DNA of 64,000 nucleotides, from NCBI GenBank assembly GCA_947579605.1, contig OX388314.1:15311982-15375981 (forward strand), read 5' to 3'. The DNA is from Athripsodes cinereus. Its lineage: Eukaryota > Arthropoda > Insecta > Trichoptera > Leptoceridae. The notes beneath the pieces are model-generated. The model did not search any database, had not been told where the DNA came from, and saw nothing but the letters and a program-made list of their open reading frames with translations. The translations under genes and the position numbers were made by a program. Positions within the stretch are counted from its first letter, which is position 1, and each line of letters starts with the position of its first letter. Positions 10,576-22,341 of the stretch are shown here, one piece after another.

Positions 10576-11420
10576 CACTGTTATTTAGAATCGTGGCATA
10601 AAGTTATACCATGGTTTATACCACGGAATAGAGAAAATCTTATTTAGAAACGTGTTATAACCGTTATCTGTGGTATAAACCATGGAATAACGTTATACCA
10701 CACTCGGGGGAAGTATAACTATAGCGCAGTTTGACATTTGTAGTTTTTGCATTGTGAGTGTGGAGCTGAACGTTGTTATATGTGTAGAGATGGCGATTTT
10801 GATTAAATATATGTAAATATATTATTATATACATTGAAAATTATGCTTGCTTGTCATTTTTTTGGGTCTTTGTTAGTTCATTGTTGTTAAGCTTTGTTTA
10901 TTTATTGTGTTTGATTCGTTTATGATTGCATTTTATCCTCCTAAGAGGGGCATCGAAGACGTAAATGTAGCATGAAAGATTCCCACGAGGAGGTATTGGC
11001 CGGCCAGTGCTTCAGGCTGCACAATAGGACCCGCCCGTGAGGACAAAAGTTTTGCTTAGAAGAGCGGATAAATAGAAGTCCCCCGACTTCTGAGATATCC
11101 GGGTATGGGAGGGAGTCTTCAATATGTATATATAAATTTTATCACCGATCTTATCAATACAAACAAATCCAACTACGAAACTAACACGCCAAACGTCGTC
11201 TAAACGTCACACGTCTATAGAAAACACGGCGTTGTACCAACATAGCGCCGCTAAAAATAGTGTTACCATATGAAAACCGTGGTACAACCATGGTATAACA
11301 AAACTGCAGTTTTTTTTTTTTTCTAAATAACAATAAGTTATACCAGGCATAACAAATTATACCTGGCATAACTATACCATAGTTTATACCTAGAATAGCG
11401 TGTTTTTCTAAATAACAGTG
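10576..11420. mobile_element. non-autonomous TIR element, 845 bp, 15-bp perfect ends
   Basis: The ends are perfect inverted copies of CACTGTTATTTAGAA, flanked on both sides by ATA (possible 3-bp target duplication). Just inside both ends are repeated motifs: further TTATTTAGAAA copies and pairs such as TTATACCATGGTTTATACCA, which are themselves partly palindromic. Subterminal repeats of this kind are typical transposase-binding arrays. There is no transposase frame. The interior includes a GC-richer segment shared with about 39340-39490 (separate entry). Confidence 0.75.
10935..11115 (-). repeat. segment shared with 39340-39490
   Basis: Read on the minus strand this block translates as PDISEV, then KQNFCPHGR and SSWESF. 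The + strand at 39340-39490 gives HPDISGV, NQNCPHGR and PSWESF with matching spacing, and both end with CAATGCCCC or CGATGCCCC. The two copies lie in different surroundings, so this is a dispersed repeat with a possible coding past. I do not recognise the family. Confidence 0.55.
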
Positions 11421-13142
11421 ATAAAGTATAGAGTAGAAACATGGGTGAAAATTCAATGAATTAAGAAAAAATCTCTTTGATTTCACCAGTCATAATCCTA
11501 CAGAAGGTATTTGATGAGTAAATAATCATTATCATTATGCTTTATAATAATGGTTATTATTCTCCGTAGTGAGTGAAGATAGAAAATTTTGTACAATTAA
11601 ATTTAACATATTAATTAATTACTCCACCTGATTATTAAAGGAAAGAAAAAATGTCGAAGAAGTGTTGAAAAGATTTGAAAAATCATTTAGCTCAGTATCA
11701 TATAAGTGAGTGGACAGGGATAATCAGCATTGTGGAGCTATATATTTCAAGTTGCCTAGAATTGGAATACATAAGCATATTTTAGTCCACATTGGGGAGA
11801 CCGGACACGACACCAAAGAAAGATAGGAGACTTTTTAAAAAACAAAACATAAACAAGTAGCTGTATGAGATGAAGTGCAAGGTCTGTGAACGTATATAAT
11901 TTTAATATGATAAAACATGCTGCTAACTGCCTATGTTTATTTCATAATTCTCATTAACTAACCATTAAGTTAAGTACAACCATTAGTTGACACTCGGTTA
12001 ATATTTTTGTCACGTACTAAATACAAACGACAAATAATAGATAGGTAATATTATTATTATCTACCGTTGAGTTTATCTACTGATTACAAAACTGGAATAA
12101 CAATAATAATAATAGATAGATAGATATGTAAAATAGAAGACCTTTAGTTCTCTTGACTTAAAATAAATTGATAAATCGTGTAAAACTGATGTCATAATAT
12201 TTATAATAATTCCAGCTTTAAACCCGGTTTCCTCCAAAGAATTGTAATCATCACCATCTATTCCAAAAGCTTCATAATCAAATTTAGTTAACTTCACATT
12301 GGTGATTGGTGTAGAGAGGTAGAAGAATATTTTTTTGATAAATGTTTTCACATTTTTCGTAATACTAGTACCTATACGCTTGTAAATAAGACACATAAAA
12401 ATATAAGTGATTGGCAGATAATAAATAGTCTCCATTTTTTTATGCACAGATCTCGTGTTCATCAAATCTGCTGAATTACTCCACTTTCAACACATTATCT
12501 AATCATATATCTAAATATAAAACTATTTGAGACGCAAATGAAATTATCTCGGAGTCTAAATTCATGTTCATCCATCAAAAGAATAAATAATGAAGAACTG
12601 CGCTTAATAAATGGAAGTTTCTATAAAAGCTATAAGTAAACCTGTTTTTATAGTAAATATACATGAACAGACTCAAATACTTATTCGAAACAAACCATTG
12701 TCGGAAAAATAAAGTCAATTATTGCATGATATTATTATTTCTGTTTCTATACTTGATTTTGTTTTAATAAAACTCAAGAAATATGGAAATTTATTCACAT
12801 CGTGTTCGATAAAATAACAATAATCTACCAAAGTACATACTGATGGAATGGGAATAGTTTTATCGGATGAGTAAATATTACCTACTATAGATACGAATAC
12901 ATGTCAATATTAGATTAAATGTCAAGTGTTATCACCTAACTCACTATTATTATTGAGAGCCTAGACAAGAAGTCGTCTGTGATGTTCCAACGAGAGCTTT
13001 ATATACCGTGACAACATCTCCCACAAGAGGGATAGCCAATGAAATATTTTCATCTTATAAAGGTAGTCAAGAACGACAGGCACATTTATAATTTGCAGTT
13101 TATTTACCGGCTACCCCACTTGATGGAGACGCCGTATTGGTA
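11421..13142. other. AT-rich stretch, one unassigned ORF
   Basis: No recognisable gene. A 130-codon frame on the minus strand (12465-12073) begins MMNTRSVHKK, contains FDYEAFGIDGDD and has hydrophobic segments, but matches nothing I know and has no supporting splice or promoter context; I treat it as unproven. A short remnant resembling the dispersed repeat (ATCTCCCACAAGAGGGATAG) occurs near 13018. Confidence 0.5.
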
Positions 13143-13412
13143 TTACTACTACTATATTATGCCATAACGGGATATATGTACCACAAATGGGGTTGGCAGC
13201 AGACCAGCTGCGTATAATAAACAAACAAGCATTTCTCGCCGTGTCATCAAAAAATTAAATCATTCAGGAAGGGTGGCAAACCTCATTGCTGAATTTAAGA
13301 TGTGAAATGTATTTTTCTTGGAACACCTGTTTTTACAGGACATTCGAAAACTTTACGAAAAGAGTGGGTGAACAATTCTTTGCCAGGTGCCCCACGGAAC
13401 CAATGATGTTGT
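13143..13412 (-). repeat. dispersed repeat family (TAG-tail family), near full-length copy
   Basis: Minus orientation: the (TACTACTAC) tail is at the left, followed by GCCATAACGGGATA, GTTGGCAGCAGACCAGCTGC, GGGTGGCAAACCTCATTGCT, ACACCTGTTTTTACAGGACA and finally GCCAGGTGCCCCACGG at the right. Diverged but complete in block order. Confidence 0.78.
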
Positions 13413-14490
13413 GTCACGTGATAAGAATAAATAACTGAATTCATGTACAAAATACTATTTTACGAGCTCCAAAAATTAAACTGGACTTTTGACAATAAAA
13501 AAAAAAATATCCAATGGTCCATAACGCACATCGACAGTGATAATTATGTAATTCGTATTTTCGTGAGTATTAAAATATATTATTGTATTTTTGTCTTCCT
13601 CATAATATCATATACCTTGACTAAACTCGTAACAATAATCAACCTTAATTTGTTATTTATAATGTCTTACAAAAATACTAAATATTACTATTGATCTTTT
13701 AATAATATAAAATAATAATTCATTATTTATATTATGTTATGCAACTGATAATGAAAATAAATTATATATTATACTGTTATAGTACCAATAATAGTTTACC
13801 AATATGTTTCTGACCTCTGTGATATTTTTTTATATGCTTTAATAATAATAATTGTTCTTTGATCGGTTGTATAAGTAGTGCCTCCCACAAATAAAAATAG
13901 TCTTTCAAACCATGAAACTTCTAAGTATGTTTATATTTTCAATCGAATCATCATAAATTGATTCGCGCAATAGGTATTCAGTCTAAAGTTAATTACATTC
14001 ATACATTCATTTATTTGTCCTTCAATCACTAATTCAATGTCTATAATATTGTCGACCGATGGTACTTGGTGGAAGTTCATGTTAAATTAATAAAACACTC
14101 TAAAGCTAACGTAAACCTTTACCTTAACCTGATTAAGAAACTTTACGTTACCCTGATGATGATAGCGGAAGCTCATGAAAGCTAGCTCGTGATTAATAGT
14201 CACTGAAGAAGTACTCAATATTTACTTTACTTTTCGTATGGCCCGGTCTTTAGTCTTTACCAATGTGAGTTGCGTCGTATCCTCTACAGTCTTGGCTCTA
14301 GTGCTGAGAGCCAGTTCACCACTTCCGGTTCTGCTTCATGGATTATTGAGTACTCAATAAAAGTGTTTTATTTTTATTAACCAATTTAGCTTTTTTACAT
14401 TATCTTCTCTTGTTGTATAGGTGGAAGTAAGCCCGCCACTCAAAGCAATTGTGTGCTCAAATATGTTTAAATTATTCCGTGGAGACCTCA
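13413..14490. other. AT-rich stretch, nothing recognised
   Basis: No gene, RNA or repeat with identifiable ends. The 83-codon frame at 13443-13694 is low-complexity and hydrophobic and is probably chance. Confidence 0.5.
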
Positions 14491-14645
14491 GTTTCCAAGT
14501 GTCCTGTTAAAGGCAGGAGTTCGGAAAATAAAAACATTCAACATCTTAAATTCAGCATTGAGGTTTGCCACCCATCCATGTTGCTGACCTTCTGGCTAAC
14601 CCGCATGTGGAAAATACCATGATAGTATAGTAGTAGACAATAGTA
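14490..14645 (+). repeat. dispersed repeat family (TAG-tail family), internally deleted copy
   Basis: Shows AAGTGTCCTGTTAAAGGCAG, ATTCAGCATTGAGGTTTGCC and CTGGCTAACC..ATGTGG, ending in AGTATAGTAGTAG. The segment containing the GCACAGAGAGGAC block is missing, so the copy has an internal deletion. Confidence 0.7.
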
Positions 14646-15061
14646 GTAATTATCAATTGCACTATTTTCTCACTCATGTGATTTTCTGAACTCATATCGA
14701 CCCTCTATGATGATACATTGTTGGTATCTGTAGCAATAGAAATATACTTATTTAAAATGCATTAATTTTTCCTAATATTTATATTTTGTCTACAACCCAT
14801 GTCTACCTAATAGTGGATGAGAGCTTCTTTACTTGCTCACCATTAGTTTCTATCCTCTGCCAATATTTTCCACCTGAATTTTTATTCTTCTCACTATCAT
14901 TATGCTATATTTTCACCTTTCTCATACTCTATTAATCTCCAGTCTCTTTATTTATATTTTTATATTCCATTTGTTGTGCATTTTATAAGAGTAATAATTG
15001 AGGATTAAGTGAAATTATTCTGAAACATCGAGTATATTAATAAATACCTACTGGTATTCTG

Positions 15062-15365
15062 AAGGACATAAAATAACACTACTCAATAGTTTGTATGGGT
15101 ATCGATATTGTTAATTTCATTAAATTGTCGATAAAAAGCACTCTTTATGACTATAGTAAGGCGTAAATTGATTTTATATGTGATTTCTATGAACAATATT
15201 AGTAATTTTATTATCTTTAAGTAAGTATCTAAATATTCCACCTACTTCTTGGATCTTCCATAGTTTATCATTAATTTTATTGATCTAGCATTAACAGTAT
15301 ACAAACAATAATGTCGTACTAGAGTTATGTAGTTACATTTTGCCCTCAAAGTTGTATTTCGATCA
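15062..15365 (+). repeat. direct repeat, copy 1 (partner at 16430-16737)
   Basis: About 300 bp aligns collinearly with 16430-16737: AATAGTTTGTATGGGTA, AAATTGATTTTATATGTGAT, AATATTCCACCTACTTCTTGG and AAGTTGTATTTCGA all have counterparts with matching spacing. Several small indels separate the copies, so the duplication is not recent. Confidence 0.75.
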
Positions 15366-15423
15366 TCTAATGGTTGGTACATAAATTACTCGTACTTAGT
15401 ACGATGTTTATTCATTACAAATA

Positions 15424-15650
15424 TAATCATCATCATCTCCAGTGGTCCCTCAATCCTGAGGATCGTGACCATCATGCTTTGTTCTGTAGACCATCTGTCT
15501 CCACCTTGAGCAATCTTCCGCCGTGTGCAAGGCCTCGTGTAGTGAACTCTGTGTGGCCTCCTTAATTTGGTCGCTCCATATTATTGGTACTCTGCCCTTT
15601 CCACGCCTCCCTTCTACAGACCCAGTTACAATTACTCTTTCCAGGTTCAA
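15424..15650 (-). pseudogene. LINE ORF2 C-terminal fragment
   Basis: The minus strand encodes VTGSVEGRRGKGRVPIIWSD, QIKEATQSSLHEALHTAED and WRQMVYRTKHDGHDPQD-stop followed by a (GAT)-rich end. This is the C-terminal tail of a non-LTR polyprotein; 59655-59830 is a second fragment of the same family and 1434-1490 a third. It lies between the two direct repeats at 15062 and 16430. Confidence 0.75.
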
Positions 15651-16429
15651 TAATTGGTTTTAAACCAAAAAAATATAAAGATTCTCGGGATCTTTAAATT
15701 GAGGGATCCAAGGTTCGAATCCTCCGGTTTCTCATCTATTCCACGTAAAGGATATTATGGGTGTCCTTAATTACAAAGACGATATTAAGTGATTCCAGTT
15801 AAATTGTTATAAAAAATAAACATATATCCAAATCATCATGTGTTAAGTGTGGAAAAAAGGTTGAAGCTTAATATTTGGAGCAAGTAAAAGAATAAGTGTT
15901 TTTGGGAAATTTGTTTGTAAGGGATGGAAGATGCCACTGGGATATCGGAAACAGTAACGTAGATGATAGGTAGGATGAAAGGTGAACTTGTCAAAAATGT
16001 AAATACATGGAATAGAACAAAAATGCTGGTGCACAATATTTTTCTGATGCCGACACTTATGTCGACGACACACGACACACACACGGCAAACTCCCCTTTC
16101 ACGGCACAAGCTTTTAGCTTAGTGTGAAAGGTGTATAAGGTTGTATTTGGGTTTATAACAAAACCCAGATATATCTTTTTATTTAAAAAAAAATGTATGC
16201 AAGCAAAACTTGGGCATAGTCGAAGAGAAACAAAAGTTGAATAAATGTTGTAGAGATGCAATCACTGAGGAGAATAATTGGTTAAACGTCACGTGATAGA
16301 ATGAGGATATTAGAAGAATGAGCGGATGGGATTTTCCTAGGGATGTAGTGTGAGGGTATAGTATATAATATATGTACATATATAGATCATCCGTATATAA
16401 ACTATGCATGTTTAATACCTAATCGTAAA
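15651..16429. other. spacer between direct repeats, nothing recognised
   Basis: Overlapping minus-strand frames at 15836-16261, 15843-16109 and 16179-16409 are mutually exclusive and match no family known to me. A GGTTCGAATCC string near 15711 resembles a pol III B box, but no tRNA fold surrounds it. Confidence 0.45.
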
Positions 16430-16737
16430 CTAAAGAACATATAATACTTTTTAATAGTTTGTATAGGTAGTTTTAGACATAGTTAATTTAAATTAGTAGT
16501 TAATTAAAAACATTCTTTATGTTTATAGCAAGACATAAATTGATTTTATATGTGATTTCGATGAAGAACATCAGTAATTTTTTCACCATAAAGTATTTCA
16601 ATATTCCACCTTACTTCTTGGAATTTTCATGGCTTGGCATTGGTTTTATTGAACTAGGATTAACAATGTAAAAACAATGATGTCGGATAAGAGTTATATT
16701 TTTCCCTCTAAGTTGTGTTTCGACAAGATTTCGATAC
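16430..16737 (+). repeat. direct repeat, copy 2 (partner at 15062-15365)
   Basis: Collinear with copy 1: AATAGTTTGTATAGGTA, AAATTGATTTTATATGTGAT, ATATTCCACCTTACTTCTTG and AAGTTGTGTTTCGA. The offset between the copies is about 1.37 kb. Confidence 0.75.
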
Positions 16738-19089
16738 TTAAAACAATCATAGATAGATTTTAAGTTTTAATTTTTTGTTGCTCACCAAATAGGTACATTG
16801 GAGTTTGGAGACAAATAGTTTAGTGTTGCAGGTCCCGGGTACAGGAAAAAGCGTCCTTTTAGCCGGGAAGCAAATAAAGAAGGCTTGAGAAAAAAGCTAA
16901 AGGCATATTTTTTTTCACCGGGAACATTGAACAATAGACAAACATTATGGCGCCCTTCAGGTCATGTTTGGAATTTTGGTATGTATTTGAGCATTACAAA
17001 CTCGAGATTAATTCATAGGTAAGTATTACGTAGTTACATATGCACAATACAAATATATCCAAATTACAAAAGAAATATTATAACTATTCGTTGAATTCTT
17101 CTTCTTCTTTTTAATATGGTGTTACAATACGAATTAATCCTATCATTATTATTATCATTTACTCGTATTATTATTATTACAGGTCTGTGAGAGGCAAATT
17201 TATATAACACATCGTACTTACCATTCGCTAAATACTCTTCCCTTTAAATGGTGTTACGTGCGGTACAATGTTAAAGGATTGAAAATTTTATTAAACTCAT
17301 TGGTAATTTAACTTAATTATTTATTTATTAATGGACAACATAAAAGTGTCCTTTACGTACCAAAGCACCTCAAGGACACTGTACAATTCATCAATTCTTA
17401 TTAGTATTACATTATTATTTTTAAAGTATTAAATTATATTATTAAAGTATTTCAAAAATAAATCAAGTATTGCTTCAAAGACATCCATCAATATGCTAGA
17501 CGAAATCAATGGAGCAAACAAGTCCCGCTTCCATGACAAGGCTTTCGGTGTTACGGGATCTGTCATCTGAAATCGACTCCCCGAGGACCAATCAATAACA
17601 ACTTTTGGGAGCAAATTGAAAAAATCACTCAACCAGCATAGTTTTCACAATTGTTACCGCTTCTAGGTCACTTATTCAGCATGCCAGGAAACAGGCTACA
17701 CATTTTTTTTGGAAGTTGGAAAAAGATTGAAAATCAGTGGGCTGATTCAGATGAACCTGATAAAGGTAAATTTTTGTTGTTTTGTACCAGAGGTATTGAA
17801 AACATGGAAATCTGGAGGAGTACTCAGATCCAGTTAAAATAGATCCTAACTTATCACTTTTTGAAAGGTTTATTTTACTTTGAACTTTATGTCTCCCACT
17901 TAATGCCTAAAAACAATATGATTTTTGTTCATTCAGAATGTCAAGTAAATAAACTCTAGCCGTTAAAAAACAAACTGATAGGTACATTGACATTAGTTTT
18001 AAAGTCTGTAATATAGATGTAAATAAAGTATATTTTGAAATTAATTTGTTAAGATTTGCGTATCGTTTATAACCCTCAAGAAGTTGTTCACAATCGATGT
18101 GCATCTAGAAAGAGGCTTTACGATTTTATTTACAAACTACAAATCGCTGATTTACATAAAACAAATTTGAGAGTCACGCTTTGACTAAAATCTGTCGAAT
18201 GGACTACTGAGTACCTCTATTCAACCACGTTTACTCCCAATATGGGGCTCGGACCTTCCAATACTCACTATGTACCTATTACAGTACAAGCGAATAATTT
18301 ATTCAACAAAGTATTTCTAATTTGGGTACATAGAGGATACGATATTTGAAATTGAACTCACGGTGAAAAAAGTAGGTTTGCGTAGAATATACCTACCTTA
18401 TTAGGTTTTTATGCTAGTCAGTAAGATTTACCTTCAGGGTGCTCTGCTGGTTGACATGCTCTGAATAAGCAAAATAAAAGATCGCTTCTTAAATACTATA
18501 CACACCTTAAATATAACAGGTATTAGACATGTGTTAATATTGATGTTAGATAATATTTAAAAGCAAAATAAATACCTACCTAATTCAAGCGGAACGGAAA
18601 TATAAACCCAAACCACATAAGCTTCTTCGAGTAGGTACATGAATATTCTCAGTTCGACGATGTGGTTCTAGTTCCTCTTTGTCCCGCAAAGAGGCCCAGC
18701 TCATCAGCCTCTAACTCAGACTTCTACTGTTGGGATTTTTTTTTGTTGTGAAAAGTAATTTACGATCTCAATAACCCTTCGAATAGAAAGAATATATATA
18801 TATGTTTTTAAATTTCAAAATTTTAAACGAAAACTTACCAGGTTGTTTGCGGTTTCCTCACGACGATGGTAGTCGCCGACAGGTGGTTGAGTTTGATAAC
18901 ATATTATTTGACAATTTTTCTCACCATAGTATCCTGGCGTCTTTTCATAATATTTTACTGTCTATGCAAAGGACCTTTTCCACATAATGATTGAGTTTTG
19001 CAAACAAAAAATTTAATTTCTCAAATTCACGAGAAAAAACCACGGTCTTTCCTGTTCATAAAATCAATATACATACCATTTAAACCAGT
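16738..19089. other. AT-rich stretch, mostly unassigned
   Basis: No recognisable gene. A 36-bp string at 16931-16966 (reverse complement containing GGGCGCCATAATG) recurs at 27878-27910, so a repeat fragment is present. Frames at 17429-17632 (-) and 17651-17842 (+) resemble nothing I know. A GTAAGT donor-like site on the minus strand near 18840 follows a GC-richer patch, but the reading frames behind it contain stops. Confidence 0.45.
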
Positions 19090-19140
19090 TCTACTCTACC
19101 ACCATGACATATCCCACAAATGTGGTAGCCAGTGGAATAA
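19090..19140 (-). repeat. dispersed repeat family (TAG-tail family), 3' fragment
   Basis: TACCACCATGACATATCCCA, followed by GTGGTAGCCAGTGGAATAAC, corresponds to the 3' terminal 50 bases of the family in minus orientation. Confidence 0.6.
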
Positions 19141-19149
19141 CTGCATATA

Positions 19150-19302
19150 AATAACCGGGTTATTTGGAAGACATCGCATTTTAGCGATAAACTCGCCCTC
19201 TGTACATTGAATTGTATAACTGTTATTTTTATGATAATATTTTATTATGTAATATTGTAACCAATATACAGTGAAGAATAAAATAAATAAATAAATAAAA
19301 AA
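19150..19302 (+). mobile_element. LINE 3' end related to the 29-34 kb element
   Basis: GGTTATTTGGAAGACATCGC, a 6-base loop, then GCGATAAACTCGCC matches the 3' untranslated end of the LINE at 29111 (there on the minus strand). The copy ends in (AAAT)n. Only the 3' 150 bases are present, as expected for a severely 5'-truncated insertion. Confidence 0.72.
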
Positions 19303-21227
19303 TAGTTTTCTCCATCCTACTTAAACCATACATGATGGGTGATCGACATACCTCAAAGCTGAAATTAAAACCAATGTCAAATTTCTTACATGGAATATTT
19401 TTTGAATACGGAACTCCATGTAGAAATTTAAAGCAAACCATTTGAGTTCAATCAAAAATTGAATTTATATTTTCTACAATAATGTTTTTATTCTAAGAGT
19501 TTAAAACCGTTGGAACATCTTCAAGAAGGCAATACTATTAATATGGCATCGCCCAGTAATGTGTGTTGCAAATTGTGAAGTGGATAGTGAATAGAATAAT
19601 GTATACATTCTTACCAAAGCATGTATAATATTATAATGTATGTAGCTATATGGAAGATGTAATAATAGTCTGTTTAATAATATGTAGCGTATGCAGGTAC
19701 TTTTTACTTAAGCAGAAACCAAAGACTTGTCCACCTGAGGTCATCCAATGTAGGAAGGTCCAACTGTCTAATTTATTGTACAACCTTTCGTGTGATAGAG
19801 TTAGGAATCATTTATTGCCTTTATATTATTATTATTTACAATTTCATGTATAATTATTGAATGCTCGATGTAATCTTGACGATAATTCTCCTGCACCTTA
19901 TTATAGTAAAAATAAAAATACCTACATGTGTGCATTTTTTATTTCAGTGCTTATCTTTGTGAACATTACTAACCTAATTCTTCTTCTGCTTGTAGTAGAT
20001 AACTGATCTGTTTGTCCGGAATTTGATTTTACCTAAATATATAACGAAAATGTGTGTCTAAATTATATTACGTATGTACTTATAATATTTCTAAATTAGG
20101 TAAACGTAAATTCTTTTTTTTTATCACAATAATATAAAGAGAGTCAAGGAGTCTTCAAACTCTATATTTTTCTAGACTTTGATGATAACAAAAGATGGGT
20201 GAAAATATTTATAAATAAAAACAATGTTTTTATCAATTTTTCATTCTATGGTTTACATTTTCTTGTTGGGTGTTATTTGGTTTATTATAATATAATTGTC
20301 TTTGTTATATTTTAAAAATAAACTCTATTTAATGTACCCAAGTTCATATTAATGATAATTATTCAAACTTTTAATTATTTCATACGTAATTAACAATACT
20401 ACCACGACGACAATGTTTCAAAGCATTTGGAATCATTTCTCACGTGAAAATAAGCTTCGCACACCTAGTAGAGTTACTTATACAATAATAATGTAGGTAG
20501 GTATGTATTCACTATGAAGTGTAAATTTAATTAATAAACTCTCATAGTGTACCTACTTTCATTCTCCATACAAACATGCATATTGATATCATAGGTATAA
20601 TAAACATATAGGTAACATAAATTGAGTAACAATTCAAATTGTTTCTATTTAATGTTTTAATAGGCAAGATCGCAATAACAATTTGTATGGAGATATTCTA
20701 TTGGAGTGTAATAAATAAATAAATAAACAAAATAAAAATCAACCATTACAAATGGTAACCCCATTATTTGTAGCTGTTGTTGTTGTTGAACATGCTATTG
20801 AACAATGCCGACGCATTTGAATACAGATTGGCGTAGAGCGCGTGTGTTGCACATGGAATTCTAATTTTCCAGATCTTTCTTAAAGCGAATGCAAAGAGAA
20901 ACCGCGCTTTTAAATTATTAAAACCGCCCCATTCAGCTGACCGTCTTTGAGTGAATAGTGACCATCTTAGTGTAAGTACAAAACCATATTACATAAACTA
21001 TTATGTAAGTCTTTCTATTAGGTATGTACCTATATATTATTGTGGCAGATGAACGCATACATGTGACTTGGTACTCGGGGTATGCCTACCTTGTGTCATG
21101 TTACAAGGAATAAAATATTATTTCATAATGTTTCATAGACTTTCAAGTAATTCATGCCATTGTTTACACATGTTTGTTGTAAATTATTGATTGATTTCTT
21201 ATACCTAAAATTTATGTTAGTGTAATT
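19303..21227. other. AT-rich stretch, nothing recognised
   Basis: No gene or RNA identified. An (AAAT)n run near 20711-20727 could be the end of a decayed LINE. Confidence 0.45.
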
Positions 21228-21332
21228 AGAGGAGTTGTTCCGGCTGGCACAGGACAGAGAGGCCTACGCCAGGGTGATAGCCGACGTCGGGGGGACCTGA
21301 CATGGCACTTTGAGAAGAAGAAGAAGTAATTG
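21228..21332 (+). pseudogene. LINE ORF2 C-terminal end
   Basis: Encodes ELFRLAQDREAYARVIADVG, then GT and a stop, followed by a (GAA)-rich 3' end. Related tails occur at 41510-41762, 50062-50494 and 63613-63885. Confidence 0.7.
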
Positions 21333-21599
21333 ACAATAATGAAGCCAATAAAATTTGGTAATATGTAATGCGATAATATATTTTATAGAATAATAATTAT
21401 TATAGCGGTAGTACAATAAAAAAACTAATAACTTGAATTAATTTCACATAACATGTATCTACAGTTATAAAATTTTAATTTCCCTACCAAAAGTTGAAAA
21501 GGTTTTACTTGTTATCGTGGTATATCAGACGAATGATTCTACTACCACATTACTTTTAACGAATATATTGAGGAAAATAGTTAATGACGAAATTTATAG

Positions 21600-21690
21600 A
21601 TTTATAGACGTTCTGTGCTCTCTGCCTACCCCATTTGGGACATGGCGTGAGGGTCTAGTGGTAATAGATATAGAAACAAGATTTACATAT
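21600..21690 (+). pseudogene. LINE 3' tail fragment
   Basis: The text reading VLCSLPTPFGTW corresponds to the WRSV..AYP.G end seen at 28318-28500 and 35345-35460. It is too short to place precisely. Confidence 0.42.
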
Positions 21691-22139
21691 TATTTTCTTT
21701 TTCTAAAAAAGTTTTTTCAGGTTCTTTATTTATTTAAATGAGCGCCTATACCTGTATTTTTATGAGCGAATGAATAATAAAAATGGCGTTTTGTCTTTAA
21801 CATTAAATAATATCATGTATAAGTAGTTCATTTAATATTTTACATTTAAATAATACTCAATTATTCATATACAGTCATATGTACTCATGTAGAGTCACTG
21901 ACAATGAGCGACATTTGTGGTCCTGTCGTCAGCGTAAAACAATGGGGCTACCGATTATGAATGTCACCATCATATTATAATATCACACAACTTTGAACAG
22001 TAGAACATCGATAACTCGTAAACTTCAATAGGAAGACAAAAATTAATAAGGTATTTACTTTTTATGATTCTCTGTATTTAATTGTATATGGGTAGATAAT
22101 TATTGTCTTCACCATTTATATGGTATGGGTTATATTTAT

Positions 22140-22341
22140 TCTTCAGGTGGAACAAGAAAATATGTCAGAAACAAAAATATGCGCCAATATACTCTACGAT
22201 GACATTGCGAGTCTCTGTGAAATAGAAAGTATTTTTTTACCCAGACTATGTCGTTCATTGAGAGTGTCTAGTGTTAGTATAATAAAGAAAATCGATTTAA
22301 TGCTCGAAAAGTACTTGGGCCTTTTTATGGCAATAATATAG
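22140..22341 (+). other. candidate orphan exon, unassigned
   Basis: A pyrimidine-rich TTATTCTTCAG acceptor-like site at about 22146 precedes an open frame VEQENMSETKICANILYDD and continues to a stop at 22341. The composition looks more protein-like than its neighbours. I do not recognise the sequence, there is no second exon nearby, and it may be chance. Confidence 0.2.

Noticed and set aside
12073..12465. 130-codon minus frame as a gene
   Set aside because: Some protein-like stretches but no known family, promoter or second exon; kept only as a note in the regional entry.
15690..15730. GGTTCGAATCC B-box string suggesting a tRNA
   Set aside because: The T-stem does not pair and no A box or acceptor stem is present at tRNA spacing.
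15836..16409. Overlapping minus-strand frames of 76-141 codons
   Set aside because: Mutually exclusive frames of low complexity, none with a family signature.
18841..18990. Minus-strand exon ending at a GTAAGT donor
   Set aside because: Frames contain stops or encode nothing recognisable; only the donor-like string supports it.
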